The notes beneath the pieces were generated by a model, which did not search any database, was not told the origin of the DNA, and saw only the letters and a list, made by a program, of their open reading frames with translations. A program made the translations under genes and the position numbers. A DNA stretch of 64,000 bases from Nonlabens dokdonensis DSW-6. GTDB lineage: Bacteria > Bacteroidota > Bacteroidia > Flavobacteriales > Flavobacteriaceae. The stretch covers positions 3,783,501 through 3,847,500 of the forward strand of contig NC_020156.1 of NCBI RefSeq assembly GCF_000332115.1. Reading direction: 5' to 3'. Numbering within the stretch: the stretch's first letter is position 1; every line of letters starts with the position of its first letter. Of this stretch, positions 43,848-53,790 are shown piece after piece.

Positions 43848-44960
43848 CTAATTATTTTTATATTTTTTTAATATTCTTATAATGCTTTCTACACTATTAT
43901 GACGGTAGTACACATTATCACCATAGTACGTACCTCGTTTTACCGCTTCATTGTACTTGTCTAGTATGTCGACCGAGTTAAAAGTAGCATTTAAAACGTT
44001 ATCACTTTGTGCCCTACCTTTTTGTCTATCTCCTACATTCACTGTTAATTTACCGAAAGATGCGGCTTCAACAATGCCACTAGATGTATTTCCTATTAAA
44101 AGCTTTGCATGATACATAGCCGAAAAATAATTTTTCTTTCCAAAATTTTCTACTAAAAATATCTTATCTGGTTTATTACTTCTTGTTTCAAATAGCTTAT
44201 CTCTGTATAACGACCCCATAGTATCTGCATTAGGCATAGTAACTACTACGTTACTTGATTCAGCAATTTTAAGCAATGATACTTTCATTTCTTCAGCATA
44301 CAGCTCGTTTTCTTCTGTGGCGATAGTTTCTGGATGAAATGTCACCAAAACATAATCATCAACAGGTATATTATATTCAGTAAGTAAGTCTTTTTTTGAA
44401 ACTGGCTTGAAAGATGCAATTTCATTAAGACTTATTGTTCCTATAGTAAAAATGTTTTCTACCTGATTAGTTATTTTCTGAATTTTTTTTGAATGATCTT
44501 CTGTAGCTGTAAAATGCAAAAAGGATGCAAGGGTTATTTGATTACGATAAATATCGTCTATGGCACCGAGTGTAGTATCTCCACCATATAAATGAACAAA
44601 TTTAATTCCAAAGGGAATTCCTGCTTGAACTGCTGCACTCATTTCAAATCGATCTCCAAGACAGAAGACCATTTCATATTCATGATTGTGTTCCCAGAAC
44701 TCTGCAAACTTTAAGGTAGTTAATCCGTAAGAACTAGATATAGAAACTGCATTATCGTTAGCGATTAATGCACTAATCTCATGAATTTTCTTGTATCCGT
44801 GTGATTTAACCTTAGATAATGTATAGCCATGAGCTTTTGAGCAATGCGTTCCAAAACAGATAACCTCAAGGTCAAAGAAGCTGTCATTTTTTATTTTTTC
44901 TAGAAGTGGAAAATAAATTCCATAATCAGCCCTAGAGCTTGTAAGTACAGCTATTTTCAT
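43848..44960 (-). CDS. legG: Hydrolysing UDP/GDP-HexNAc 2-epimerase, LegG/NeuC-like
   Basis: This 370-residue enzyme releases the nucleotide while inverting C2 to give the free 6-deoxy-ManNAc-type sugar that feeds the nonulosonate synthase. Motifs include SSRADYGIY, CLGDRFEMSAAV, LYGGDTTLGAIDD and GNTSSGIVEAAS. In the legionaminic route the substrate is the LegC/LegH product (2,4-diacetamido-2,4,6-trideoxy). It overlaps the LegI gene by 4 nt. Confidence 0.92.
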   Translation of the reverse strand: MKIAVLTSSRADYGIYFPLLEKIKNDSFFDLEVICFGTHCSKAHGYTLSKVKSHGYKKIHEISALIANDNAVSISSSYGLTTLKFAEFWEHNHEYEMVFCLGDRFEMSAAVQAGIPFGIKFVHLYGGDTTLGAIDDIYRNQITLASFLHFTATEDHSKKIQKITNQVENIFTIGTISLNEIASFKPVSKKDLLTEYNIPVDDYVLVTFHPETIATEENELYAEEMKVSLLKIAESSNVVVTMPNADTMGSLYRDKLFETRSNKPDKIFLVENFGKKNYFSAMYHAKLLIGNTSSGIVEAASFGKLTVNVGDRQKGRAQSDNVLNATFNSVDILDKYNEAVKRGTYYGDNVYYRHNSVESIIRILKKYKNN

Positions 44961-45979
44961 ACAAAATCAATCCAAGATAATTTTTCAAATTTAGTTTTAT
45001 TTCCCTTCAACTTCTTTCCTATAATGTCATCCCATTTCATAGGAGAAATACCATCACCAGGTCTCAATGCGATAATGTCATCCTCTGTAATGATTTTTCC
45101 AGAAACAAGGTCTGTTTTAGTATGGATGCTTTTTCTTGCGATTGAAACATTCTTAGATTCACTTGGGCTTCTTTCTTTACGACCGCTGCCGCCTATTGCT
45201 TGTTCAATGTTTCTAATCGCTTTAACCATTGCAACAAGTTCCTCAGGCTCGAGAGAGGCATTATGATCTGGGCCAGGTAACGTCCTGTCTAAAGTAAAGT
45301 GTTTCTCTATGACTTTTGCTCCTAACGCTACAGCTGCAGTTGGTACTTCAATTCCTAAAGTATGGTCGGAATAGCCTATTCTCACTCCAAAACAATCTCC
45401 TATGACATTCATTGCTTTTAAATTGACGTCATTCATTGGGGTTGGATACTCAGTGTTGCAATGTAGAACAGTAATATTTTCCCTATCCACCCCATATCTT
45501 AGAAGAACTTCGAGCGCGTTTTCTATTTCTCCAAGTGAGGCCATCCCAGTAGAAAGTATAATCCTCTTTCCCTTTTGAGCTATCGCTTTTAAAAAAGAGT
45601 AATTTGTAATTTCTCCACTTGGTATTTTAAAATATTTTGGATTAAAAGAATCTAAAAAGTCAATACTTGGTAAATCAAAAGCCGTAGACATGAACCCCAC
45701 GTTGAACTCTCTGCATTTTTCTTCAACGATTAAAAATTCTTCATAGGTGAGCTCTAGTTTTTTTACCATTTCATACTGGTTTTCTTCTTTTTCAGTATTA
45801 TTTTTCTGGTATTCGGCTTTTTTAGCAGATTTTGAAATATTCAATTCAGTTTTAAATGTTTGAAACTTCACATAATCTACTCCAGCCTGTGCAGCAACTT
45901 TTATTAATTCAATAGCTCTATCTAAACTACCGTTATGATTTACTCCAGCTTCTGCTATTATAAGAGTTTTTTCTTGCAT
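44957..45979 (-). CDS. legI: N,N'-diacetyllegionaminic acid synthase (NeuB family)
   Basis: This 340-residue synthase condenses the LegG product with phosphoenolpyruvate. The TIM-barrel signature IIAEAGVNHNGSL opens the protein, STGMASLGEIENAL and GYSDHT follow, and a C-terminal antifreeze-like SAF domain (about 278-340) ends it. The N-x-H-N motif and the PEP-binding lysines are intact. It cannot be told from NeuB or PseI by motifs alone; neighbours LegB, LegC and PtmE favour legionaminic acid. Confidence 0.92.
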   Translation of the reverse strand: MQEKTLIIAEAGVNHNGSLDRAIELIKVAAQAGVDYVKFQTFKTELNISKSAKKAEYQKNNTEKEENQYEMVKKLELTYEEFLIVEEKCREFNVGFMSTAFDLPSIDFLDSFNPKYFKIPSGEITNYSFLKAIAQKGKRIILSTGMASLGEIENALEVLLRYGVDRENITVLHCNTEYPTPMNDVNLKAMNVIGDCFGVRIGYSDHTLGIEVPTAAVALGAKVIEKHFTLDRTLPGPDHNASLEPEELVAMVKAIRNIEQAIGGSGRKERSPSESKNVSIARKSIHTKTDLVSGKIITEDDIIALRPGDGISPMKWDDIIGKKLKGNKTKFEKLSWIDFV

Positions 45980-46620
45980 TATAACCTATTTTTAGCAGGA
46001 ATTCCTACCATTACACTATTGTTTTCAATGCTTTTAGTTAATAGGGATGAAGCACCTACAATATTATTATCTCCCACGGTAAGCAACTGTAATACCGTTG
46101 AGTTTACACCAAATAAATTATTAGAACCTATCTCGACCTGTCCGCTAATATTAGTAACTGGATTGAAAATATTACAATCTCCAATGTTTACATCGTGACC
46201 TATCGTTGATGAAAGATTGAAAATATTAAAAGAGCCTATTTGTATGTCCACTGTTAATATACATCCAGAGGTAAGAATATTTCCTTTACCAAACCTCACT
46301 GAACTGGAATCAAAAATAACTGTAGGATGTATTAAATTAGGAAATAAATAATTTTCAAAAGTCTTAGAAAGCTTATTTAATAGTTTAGGATCTCCAACAC
46401 CGAAATATAGATTAATATCATTATTGGGGTCAACGTTATTTAAAAACAAATCTTCATCAATTACGGGAAGTCTCTTCCCTCTTGCATGGACAAAATTGTT
46501 GACTGGTTTATAATCAATAAAACCCTTAAAACGATTGGTTTCATCTAAACATTGATCTGCCAGAAAGTATACTTCCTTAGCAAACCCTCCTGAACCTATT
46601 ATATAATAATCTTTTTTCAT
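45979..46620 (-). CDS. legH: Sugar O/N-acetyltransferase, LegH/NeuD-like
   Basis: This 213-residue protein has a PglD-type N-terminal Rossmann half (YYIIGSGGFAKEVYFLADQ) and a left-handed beta-helix of hexapeptide repeats (about 100-200), the trimeric acetyl-CoA-dependent fold. It would acetylate the 4-amine made by LegC. ATG 46620 is chosen because it gives the conserved MKKDYYIIG start; an in-frame TTG at 46656 is unlikely. The stop overlaps the LegI start by 1 nt. Confidence 0.87.
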   Translation of the reverse strand: MKKDYYIIGSGGFAKEVYFLADQCLDETNRFKGFIDYKPVNNFVHARGKRLPVIDEDLFLNNVDPNNDINLYFGVGDPKLLNKLSKTFENYLFPNLIHPTVIFDSSSVRFGKGNILTSGCILTVDIQIGSFNIFNLSSTIGHDVNIGDCNIFNPVTNISGQVEIGSNNLFGVNSTVLQLLTVGDNNIVGASSLLTKSIENNSVMVGIPAKNRL

Positions 46621-46721
46621 CTCTATACTGATTAATTTTAAAAAACTTTCCGACAACCAAATTTATATAAAATTTAGCTTCAAAAAGTACTCTTTAATTG
46701 ACAATAACTACCTATCAACTT

Positions 46722-47882
46722 TCATTTCAATCTTCTACTGATTACACTACTTGGTATATTCACAACTCTTTCAGAAAGCCATTTAGCATTTTTTAAGTCA
46801 GATTTTTGACAATCTTTGAACATAATCATATCAGTCATAAGCTCCCAGATAGGACGACACATCACTCCGGCATCATTTAGTTCTGTTAAAAATTGCTGTT
46901 GTGCTGTATTATCTTCCAAAATAACGGCATTCAACCAATAGTTCGATGTTTCATTTTCTCTTTCCTGAAAGACATCGATACCTATAGAGGTAAAAAAATC
47001 GATATAAACCTCTGCTAAGGCTCTTTTTCTATCAAGAATATAGTTAAGATTCTCAATTTGCGCTAGCCCAAGAGCCGCATTTATGTTCGGCATCCTATAA
47101 TTATAACCTATTTCATTGTGCTCATATTTCCATTTATGAGGAATTTTTGCTTGCGTGCTTAAATGCTTTATTTTATCTGCTAACTCTTCATTATCTGTAA
47201 TAATAGCACCACCGCCACCTGTAGTCATCGTCTTATTGCCGTTGAAACTAAAAGTTCCTAGCAATCCATAGGTTCCTAAATGTTTTCCGTTATAAATGCT
47301 ACCTATGGCTTCAGCAGCGTCCTCTATCAATGTAAGGTTATAATCTTGACATATTCTTGCAATTTCGTTGATACGAGCTGCATGACCAAAAGTGTGCATA
47401 GGTAAACAAGCTTTTATCCTACGCCCAGATGTTTTATTATAGCAATAGCCATTTTTCATTATGGTTTCTTCTTCCAAAAACCGTTTCAATGAAGATGGAG
47501 ATAGCCCCATAGTGTCTCTATCCACGTCCACAAAAACAGGAGTGGCTCGCGCATATGATATTGCATTAACAGTAGCAATAAAAGTTAAAGGTTGTGTTAT
47601 TACTTCATCTTCCTCATTGACTCCACTTGCTAGCAAAGCAAGGTGGATTGCATTAGTTCCATTAACACAAACAACACACCTTTTTGCTCCAGTTAAATTC
47701 TCGATCGATTTTTCAAAATCATTAACAAATTGTCCGACGCTTGAAACAAATGTGGATTCAATACATTCAAGAACATATTTTTTTTCATTCCCAGAAAAGT
47801 GAGGGATATGAAGAGGAATAAACTCCGTAGACTCATTAAATAAGTCTCTTATTTTTTGAATTACATTTTTATAATCCTTCAT
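46722..47882 (-). CDS. legC: LegC-like 4-aminotransferase
   Basis: This 386-residue DegT-type PLP aminotransferase of the LegC group has VCVNGTNAIHLAL, the aspartate in LIEDAAEAIGS and the Schiff-base lysine K217 in FSFNGNK. It installs the C4 amino group on the LegB product. It is 4 nt behind the LegB gene and differs clearly from the second aminotransferase at 23617-24756, which lacks the roughly 20-residue N-terminal extension seen here. Confidence 0.9.
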   Translation of the reverse strand: MKDYKNVIQKIRDLFNESTEFIPLHIPHFSGNEKKYVLECIESTFVSSVGQFVNDFEKSIENLTGAKRCVVCVNGTNAIHLALLASGVNEEDEVITQPLTFIATVNAISYARATPVFVDVDRDTMGLSPSSLKRFLEEETIMKNGYCYNKTSGRRIKACLPMHTFGHAARINEIARICQDYNLTLIEDAAEAIGSIYNGKHLGTYGLLGTFSFNGNKTMTTGGGGAIITDNEELADKIKHLSTQAKIPHKWKYEHNEIGYNYRMPNINAALGLAQIENLNYILDRKRALAEVYIDFFTSIGIDVFQERENETSNYWLNAVILEDNTAQQQFLTELNDAGVMCRPIWELMTDMIMFKDCQKSDLKNAKWLSERVVNIPSSVISRRLK

Positions 47883-47886
47883 TGAT

Positions 47887-49074
47887 CTACATTTTACTGT
47901 CTAAGAACTTACCTTTTTCTTCATGTACAAAATTTGGTAAAGTCTGTTTGAATAAATCTACTATTTGAGACTTTTGCCACTTCTTAGCAACTTGCATTTT
48001 ATCAATCGCATTTTCAAAATTATTAATTTTATCATCGTGATCAAGAAATTCATTTTTGATCACCCCTAAGTTTTCAAATCGATCTAAATCAATTATTTCA
48101 TTCTCAGTATAAAATTCTTCGTATGGTTTTTCTCCTGTAGTGTCAGAAACTGTAAAGTAACAAGGCCATTTTCCTTCTTTAGGTAAGATAACCATTAAAT
48201 CTCTAGCTTGCTGTTCAGAGTCACATAAAAAAGGCTCGTATCCTTTTTGTTTCAAATAATTGATAGCGATATCTGCAAAAGAAATTAAGTCTAAACCTTC
48301 TTTCAAATCAGGAAAAAATATATCTCGATTATCTCCTAATATACAAGACATTAAACATAATTCCCCTGCTTCTTGAGGCACCACAAAATATCTAGTAACA
48401 TCTGTAGGGGCAACTATAGGTTGTAATTTCTCAATTCTTTTATTAAAACCATGTAATAGAGATCCATCAGAAAACGCAACATTTGCAAATCTAGCAGTTG
48501 AAATATTTATACTCTGGCTAGACTTCATTATAAACATCTCCATTATTCGCTTAGAAGCTCCCATCATGTTAACAGGATTTGCAGCCTTATCAGTAGAAAC
48601 ACAGAAATACTTTTTTACTCCTTTATTTACTGATTGTTGAATAGATTTGTATGTGTTGAAAATATTAACATTAATCATTCTCATGAGAGTGAAAGGATCC
48701 TTTTCACTTCTTACATGTTTCAAGGCACTTAGATTCAATACATAATCATATTGACCATCAGCCTCGATAAATGCATCATACTCTACACTTCCTATATCTA
48801 AAGCAAATGTTTGAAAATCTCCATCTATATAACCTATGGAACTTCTAATATCCCTAACTAGTTCGACCATATTATTTTCACTTATGTCAACTACGTGTAA
48901 TTTAACTGGATTACGTTTAAATATTTCTTTCACAACCGCTTGACCAATTGACCCTGCGCCTCCTAGGACAAGAAAAGAACTTGAACCAACTTTATTAGAT
49001 AACACTTTTTCATTATCTTCTATATCAGTTTTAAATAGAAGATGATTGCGACCTATGAGATTTAAAATATTCAT
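47887..49074 (-). CDS. legB: LegB-like GDP/UDP-GlcNAc 4,6-dehydratase
   Basis: This 395-residue SDR opens the legionaminic acid branch by oxidising C4 and dehydrating C6. The cofactor loop is VLGGAGSIGQAVV, and the active site is MxxxK (NPVNMMGASK) with STDKAANP. The C-terminal region (about 300-395) carries KPYEEFYTENEIID, usual in LegB. Together with the PtmE-like gene it points to a GDP-linked substrate as in Campylobacter. An 83-nt gap separates it from the dehydrogenase gene upstream. Confidence 0.9.
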   Translation of the reverse strand: MNILNLIGRNHLLFKTDIEDNEKVLSNKVGSSSFLVLGGAGSIGQAVVKEIFKRNPVKLHVVDISENNMVELVRDIRSSIGYIDGDFQTFALDIGSVEYDAFIEADGQYDYVLNLSALKHVRSEKDPFTLMRMINVNIFNTYKSIQQSVNKGVKKYFCVSTDKAANPVNMMGASKRIMEMFIMKSSQSINISTARFANVAFSDGSLLHGFNKRIEKLQPIVAPTDVTRYFVVPQEAGELCLMSCILGDNRDIFFPDLKEGLDLISFADIAINYLKQKGYEPFLCDSEQQARDLMVILPKEGKWPCYFTVSDTTGEKPYEEFYTENEIIDLDRFENLGVIKNEFLDHDDKINNFENAIDKMQVAKKWQKSQIVDLFKQTLPNFVHEEKGKFLDSKM

Positions 49075-49157
49075 TGTTTATTTTTTGTAACTTTATCTGC
49101 CATTATGATTATAAGATGAAAGTAAATTAATATATCGATAATTTTACGTTCTAGTCT

Positions 49158-50555
49158 TTACTCACCTCTACCTATCGTGTAAACATTAAAGCCAATATCT
49201 TCCAATTCATTATGATTAAGAAGTATTCGACCGTCAAATAAAAATGCTGGTTTTAACATATTATTATATATAATTTCCCAATCGAAATGCTTGAACTCAT
49301 CCCATTCAGTCAATATAGCAGCGGCATGAGCTTTATGAACAGCTTCCAAAGGGTTTTTTACTACTTTTAATAATCTTCTATTCTCCTCATGAGATCTTGT
49401 CCCTAAATAATCTAGGTCACTATATATTTGTTCAGAAGTAACCTTGGGATCATAAACTACGACTTCGGCTTGCTCGTTTAACAAATAATCAGCTACATAT
49501 ATAGAAGCAGACTCTCTAGTATCGTTTGTGTCTTTCTTAAAAGCCCAACCCATAAGAGCTATTTTCTTACCGGAAACAGTATTAAACAATGTTTTTACTA
49601 TTTTTTTTGCAAACCTTCTTTTTTGGTGATCATTCATTATGATCACCTGTTCCCAGTAATCTGCAACCTCATTGAGACCGTAAGTTTGGGCTATATACAC
49701 GAGGTTCAATATATCTTTTTGAAAACAAGAACCTCCAAAACCGACTGAAGCTTTCAAGAATTTAGATCCAATTCTAGAATCAGAACCTATTGCTCTAGCT
49801 ACTTCATTCACATCTGCTTCCGTAACTTCACATAGTTCTGATAAGGCATTAATACTGCTAACGCGTTGCGCTAAAAATGCATTTGCAGTTAATTTAGAAA
49901 GCTCAGAAGACCAGACATTAGTAGTTAGAATTTGCTTTTTTGGTACCCAATTAGCATAAACATCTACAAGAGCTTGCTGTGCTGCTCTGCCTCGATCAGA
50001 ATCTTCTCCTCCAATTAACACTCTATCAGGATTCAACAAATCTGTGACAGCGGTCCCTTCCGCTAAAAATTCAGGATTTGAAAGGATATCAAAATTCACC
50101 CCATTACCAGTATTGTCTAAAATACTCCTCAAAGCTTCGGCAGTTCTTACTGGTAAAGTAGATTTTTCTACTATTATCTTATCACTTGTTGCGACAGCTG
50201 CTATTTGTCTTGCACAAAGCTCAATGTATTTCAAGTCTGCTGCCATACCTTTTCCTACCCCATAAGTTTTTGTAGGAGTATTTACAGATATAAAAATCAT
50301 ATCTGCTTGGTGGATTGCAGCGTTCACATCCGTAGAGAAAAAGAGGTTTTTTCCTCTAGTTTGACCAACTAATTCTGATAACCCAGGCTCGTAAATTGGA
50401 ATATTATCGACATTAGAATCATTCCATAGAGCAATTCTATCATTATTGATATCTACCACATTAACCTTAATATGAGGACATTTTGCTGCAATCATGGTCA
50501 TCGTAGGTCCTCCAACATATCCTGCGCCAATGCAACAAATATTCTTAATCTTCAT
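49158..50555 (-). CDS. ugd: UDP-glucose 6-dehydrogenase (animal-like subtype)
   Basis: This 465-residue enzyme oxidises UDP-glucose to UDP-glucuronate with two NAD+. [20 protein letters not shown] begins the protein, the catalytic cysteine lies in [11 protein letters not shown], and the C-terminal domain is in place. The GGPT loop and overall length resemble eukaryotic UGDH more than the shorter bacterial type. ATG 50555 directly follows the preceding stop; a TTG at 50576 would overlap that gene. Confidence 0.9.
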   Translation of the reverse strand: MKIKNICCIGAGYVGGPTMTMIAAKCPHIKVNVVDINNDRIALWNDSNVDNIPIYEPGLSELVGQTRGKNLFFSTDVNAAIHQADMIFISVNTPTKTYGVGKGMAADLKYIELCARQIAAVATSDKIIVEKSTLPVRTAEALRSILDNTGNGVNFDILSNPEFLAEGTAVTDLLNPDRVLIGGEDSDRGRAAQQALVDVYANWVPKKQILTTNVWSSELSKLTANAFLAQRVSSINALSELCEVTEADVNEVARAIGSDSRIGSKFLKASVGFGGSCFQKDILNLVYIAQTYGLNEVADYWEQVIIMNDHQKRRFAKKIVKTLFNTVSGKKIALMGWAFKKDTNDTRESASIYVADYLLNEQAEVVVYDPKVTSEQIYSDLDYLGTRSHEENRRLLKVVKNPLEAVHKAHAAAILTEWDEFKHFDWEIIYNNMLKPAFLFDGRILLNHNELEDIGFNVYTIGRGE

Positions 50556-50556
50556 A

Positions 50557-51837
50557 TTATAAATTTTGGTCTGCAAACTTACCTAAAATCCCTTTAACAT
50601 CATAAACAACAGTTAAATGATTCATGAATTGTTTGATATCAAATGAATGATAATAACTGTGTGCCACCGTCAAAACTATGGCATCATACGTTTTAATGGT
50701 AAGTGATGATTCACACTTGACACCGTATTCTTTGTAAACCTCAGCTGGACTTGCGATAGGGTCATGAAGTGTTACTTTCATTCCGTACTCTTTCAATTGA
50801 TTTACAACGTCGATAGATTTAGTATTTCTGACATCGGGACAGTTCTCTTTAAATGTGACTCCTAATACTAAAACTTCACTATTTTTTACAGAGATGTCAT
50901 TTTTAAGCATCAATTTCACAACTTGACTGGCAACATAAGAGGCCATACTGTCATTCATGCGCCTACCTGCCAAGATTATTTCTGGATGATAACCCACTTG
51001 TTGGGCTTTTTGTGCTAAATAGTAGGGATCGACTCCTATACAATGACCTCCTACAAGCCCTGGAGTAAAAGGCAGAAAATTCCATTTGGTTCTTGCGGCT
51101 TCTAAGACATCATTGGTATTTATTTCAAGAAGGTTAAATATTTTAGCCAGTTCATTTACAAATGCGATATTTATATCTCGTTGAGAATTTTCAATCACTT
51201 TTGCAGCCTCTGCTACCTTGATAGAAGGTGCAAGATGTGTTCCAGCTGAAATCACACTTTTGTATAAATCGTTTACCTTAACCCCAATATCTTCTGTACT
51301 TCCTGAGGTTACTTTAAGAATTTTATCAATTGTATGCTCCTTGTCCCCTGGATTAATTCGCTCAGGAGAATAACCAACAAAAAAATCTACATTGAAATTT
51401 AAACCGCTATTTTTTTCCAAAACAGGAACACATTCGTCTTCGGTAGCACCAGGGTAAACCGTTGATTCATAAACAACAATATCGTTTTTACTCAACGCTT
51501 TACCAACAGTTTCACTAGCTTTAAACAAGGGTGATAATATTGGTTTATTATTCTTATCGACTGGTGTGGGAACAGTAATTACGTATATATTAGAATCTTT
51601 TATCTCATTAACGTCTGATGTGCAATAAAGGCCCTCTTCATGAGAATTATCTTCCTTAAGAACGTCCTGTAATATATTTTTCTCTACTTCTAAGGTTTTA
51701 TCAATTCCCGCTCTTAACTCCTTTACTCTTGCCTTACTGATATCATAGCCTACTACCGCATATTTTGTTGCAAATAGTCTTGCCAAAGGTAGTCCGACGT
51801 AGCCTAAACCTATAATAGTAATTTTATCTTTTTTCAT
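50557..51837 (-). CDS. UDP-N-acetylhexosamine dehydrogenase, TviB/WbpO-like
   Basis: This 426-residue UDP-sugar dehydrogenase has [18 protein letters not shown] at the N terminus and the catalytic cysteine in [19 protein letters not shown]. The sequence pattern is of the Vi-antigen TviB/WbpO group, which makes UDP-GalNAcA or GlcNAcA. The adjacent 4-epimerase gene supports UDP-GalNAcA. The palindromic repeat at 51853-51868 lies 16 nt ahead of its start. Confidence 0.9.
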   Translation of the reverse strand: MKKDKITIIGLGYVGLPLARLFATKYAVVGYDISKARVKELRAGIDKTLEVEKNILQDVLKEDNSHEEGLYCTSDVNEIKDSNIYVITVPTPVDKNNKPILSPLFKASETVGKALSKNDIVVYESTVYPGATEDECVPVLEKNSGLNFNVDFFVGYSPERINPGDKEHTIDKILKVTSGSTEDIGVKVNDLYKSVISAGTHLAPSIKVAEAAKVIENSQRDINIAFVNELAKIFNLLEINTNDVLEAARTKWNFLPFTPGLVGGHCIGVDPYYLAQKAQQVGYHPEIILAGRRMNDSMASYVASQVVKLMLKNDISVKNSEVLVLGVTFKENCPDVRNTKSIDVVNQLKEYGMKVTLHDPIASPAEVYKEYGVKCESSLTIKTYDAIVLTVAHSYYHSFDIKQFMNHLTVVYDVKGILGKFADQNL

Positions 51838-51852
51838 TTCTGGTTCGTTTCT

Positions 51853-51868
51853 CGCTTTCGCGAAAGCG
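51853..51868. repeat. Palindromic repeat, copy 10 (between 4-epimerase and dehydrogenase genes)
   Basis: 16-bp copy in a 38-nt gap, just ahead of the TviB-like start codon. Confidence 0.9.
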
Positions 51869-51875
51869 TAATTAA

Positions 51876-52844
51876 TTACAAATTATTCCAATACCAATCT
51901 ACTGCCAGATTTAGCCCTTTTTTGATATCGTATTTAGGGTCATACTCAATGATTTCTTTTGCTTTCTGGATGGAGGCTAATGAATGTGGTATATCTCCAT
52001 CTCTTGTAGGACCGTAAATAACCTCGACATCTTTTATTGACTCATCATATCGAGAAAGAGCTTCTTTAAGTAGGTCAACTAAGGAATTCAAATCGGTTTG
52101 TTCTCCGCACGCTACATTAAAAATATTATTAGCTGATTTAGGGTTAGTAGAAAGCATTGCTCTTTCGTTAGCTTGAATCACATTATCTATATAGGTAAAA
52201 TCGCGTGAAAAAGAACCATCACCATTAATAATTGGAGATTCTTTGTTCATAAGCTTTTTTGTAAAAAGAGGTATTACTGCGGCATAAGCGCCTTCGGGAC
52301 TTTGTTTTCTACCAAAAACATTAAAATAACGTAAACCTATCGCATTAAACCCATAAGATTTATAAAAAACACCAGCATATAGCTCGTTAACAAATTTAGT
52401 AACAGCATAAGGGGATAAAGGCTTACCTATAATCCCTTCCTTCTTAGGTAGTTCCTGAGAATCTCCATAGGTAGAAGAACTTGCAGCGTAAATCATTTTT
52501 TTAACTCCTGCGTTATTAGAAGCGACTAGCATATTCAAGAAACCTCCAACGTTAACTTCGTTAGAGGTTATAGGATCTTTGAGTGACCTTGGCACGCTTC
52601 CTAACGCCGCTTGATGCATAACAAAATCTCTTCCTTTAACAGCTGCATCACATGTTGTTACATCTCTAATATCTCCTTCAATAAATTTAAAATTAGGATA
52701 GCTTGCTAGATGCTCAATATTCTTAAAATGACCAGTAGAAAGATTATCAAGAGCTAAAACATCGTAACCTTTTTTACAAAAGTATTCTGATAAATTACTA
52801 CCTATGAAACCTGCTGCTCCTGTAATTAATAGGTTGTTTTTCAT
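51876..52844 (-). CDS. UDP-GlcNAc 4-epimerase, TviC/WbpP-like
   Basis: This 322-residue SDR interconverts UDP-GlcNAc and UDP-GalNAc. It shows ITGAAGFIGSNLSEYF, AASSSTYGD, the catalytic YAVTK and RYFNVFGRKQSPEGAYAAVI. The last motif is characteristic of the WbpP/TviC group. Paired with the following dehydrogenase it would supply UDP-GalNAcA. A 73-nt gap separates it from rmlA. Confidence 0.9.
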   Translation of the reverse strand: MKNNLLITGAAGFIGSNLSEYFCKKGYDVLALDNLSTGHFKNIEHLASYPNFKFIEGDIRDVTTCDAAVKGRDFVMHQAALGSVPRSLKDPITSNEVNVGGFLNMLVASNNAGVKKMIYAASSSTYGDSQELPKKEGIIGKPLSPYAVTKFVNELYAGVFYKSYGFNAIGLRYFNVFGRKQSPEGAYAAVIPLFTKKLMNKESPIINGDGSFSRDFTYIDNVIQANERAMLSTNPKSANNIFNVACGEQTDLNSLVDLLKEALSRYDESIKDVEVIYGPTRDGDIPHSLASIQKAKEIIEYDPKYDIKKGLNLAVDWYWNNL

Positions 52845-52917
52845 TAAAGCAAAATTTACAGCAAAAATAAGGTTATTAAACGTTTTTACTAATCATTAAA
52901 AAGGACAACTCTTCAGA

Positions 52918-53790
52918 TTAATGCCTACAAAGCCTTTTTACATAATCATAGTAGTCTCCTTTAAGATTTTTCACTCTGTTTAATAATTGGTTCTTATCAA
53001 TCCAACCATTATTTAAAGCAATCTCTTCAATGCAAGCTATTTTTAAACCTGTACGTTTTTCAACAGCCTTGACAAACTCTGTTGCTTCGGTTAAAGCTTC
53101 GTGAGTCCCGGTATCAAGCCACGCAAAACCCCTACTAAGAATTTTCATCTCTAACATCTCTTTTGTAAGATAATGCTGATTGACAGATGTTATCTCTAAC
53201 TCTCCTCGTTTTGAAGGTTTTAAACCTTTAGCTATCTCAATTACAGAATTAGGATAAAAATATAAGCCTACAACTGCGTAATTAGATTTTGGCGACAGTG
53301 GCTTTTCCTCTATAGAAGTAACTTTACCAGAGTTGTCAAAGGAGGCTACACCGTAACGTTCTGGATCGTTTACATAATTGCCAAAGACAATTGCTTTTTT
53401 ATTATCTACAACTTCCTTTATAGCACTTTGTAATTTTGCTTGCAAGCCAGCTCCATAAAAAATATTATCCCCTAAAACTAACGCAACAGAATCATTACTT
53501 ATAAATTCTTCTCCTAAAATAAAAGCTTGTGCTAGCCCATCAGGACTCGGTTGTACCTTATAGAATAATCGTAGACCTAATTGATTTCCATCTCCTAACA
53601 ACCTTTCAAAACTCGGTAAGTCATGAGGAGTAGATATAATCAAGATATCCCTGATACCAGATAGCATAAGCACCGATAATGGATAATAAATCATAGGCTT
53701 ATCATAGATAGGTAATAACTGTTTACTAACTGCTAATGTTAATGGATGTAACCTTGTTCCTGAGCCACCTGCTAAAATAATTCCTTTCAT
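52918..53790 (-). CDS. rmlA: Glucose-1-phosphate thymidylyltransferase RmlA
   Basis: This 290-residue nucleotidyltransferase makes dTDP-glucose. [16 protein letters not shown] at the N terminus, VLGDNIFYG and [15 protein letters not shown] are all typical, and length is standard. It overlaps rmlB by 4 nt. No rmlC or rmlD follows, so the final dTDP sugar is uncertain. Confidence 0.96.
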   Translation of the reverse strand: MKGIILAGGSGTRLHPLTLAVSKQLLPIYDKPMIYYPLSVLMLSGIRDILIISTPHDLPSFERLLGDGNQLGLRLFYKVQPSPDGLAQAFILGEEFISNDSVALVLGDNIFYGAGLQAKLQSAIKEVVDNKKAIVFGNYVNDPERYGVASFDNSGKVTSIEEKPLSPKSNYAVVGLYFYPNSVIEIAKGLKPSKRGELEITSVNQHYLTKEMLEMKILSRGFAWLDTGTHEALTEATEFVKAVEKRTGLKIACIEEIALNNGWIDKNQLLNRVKNLKGDYYDYVKRLCRH

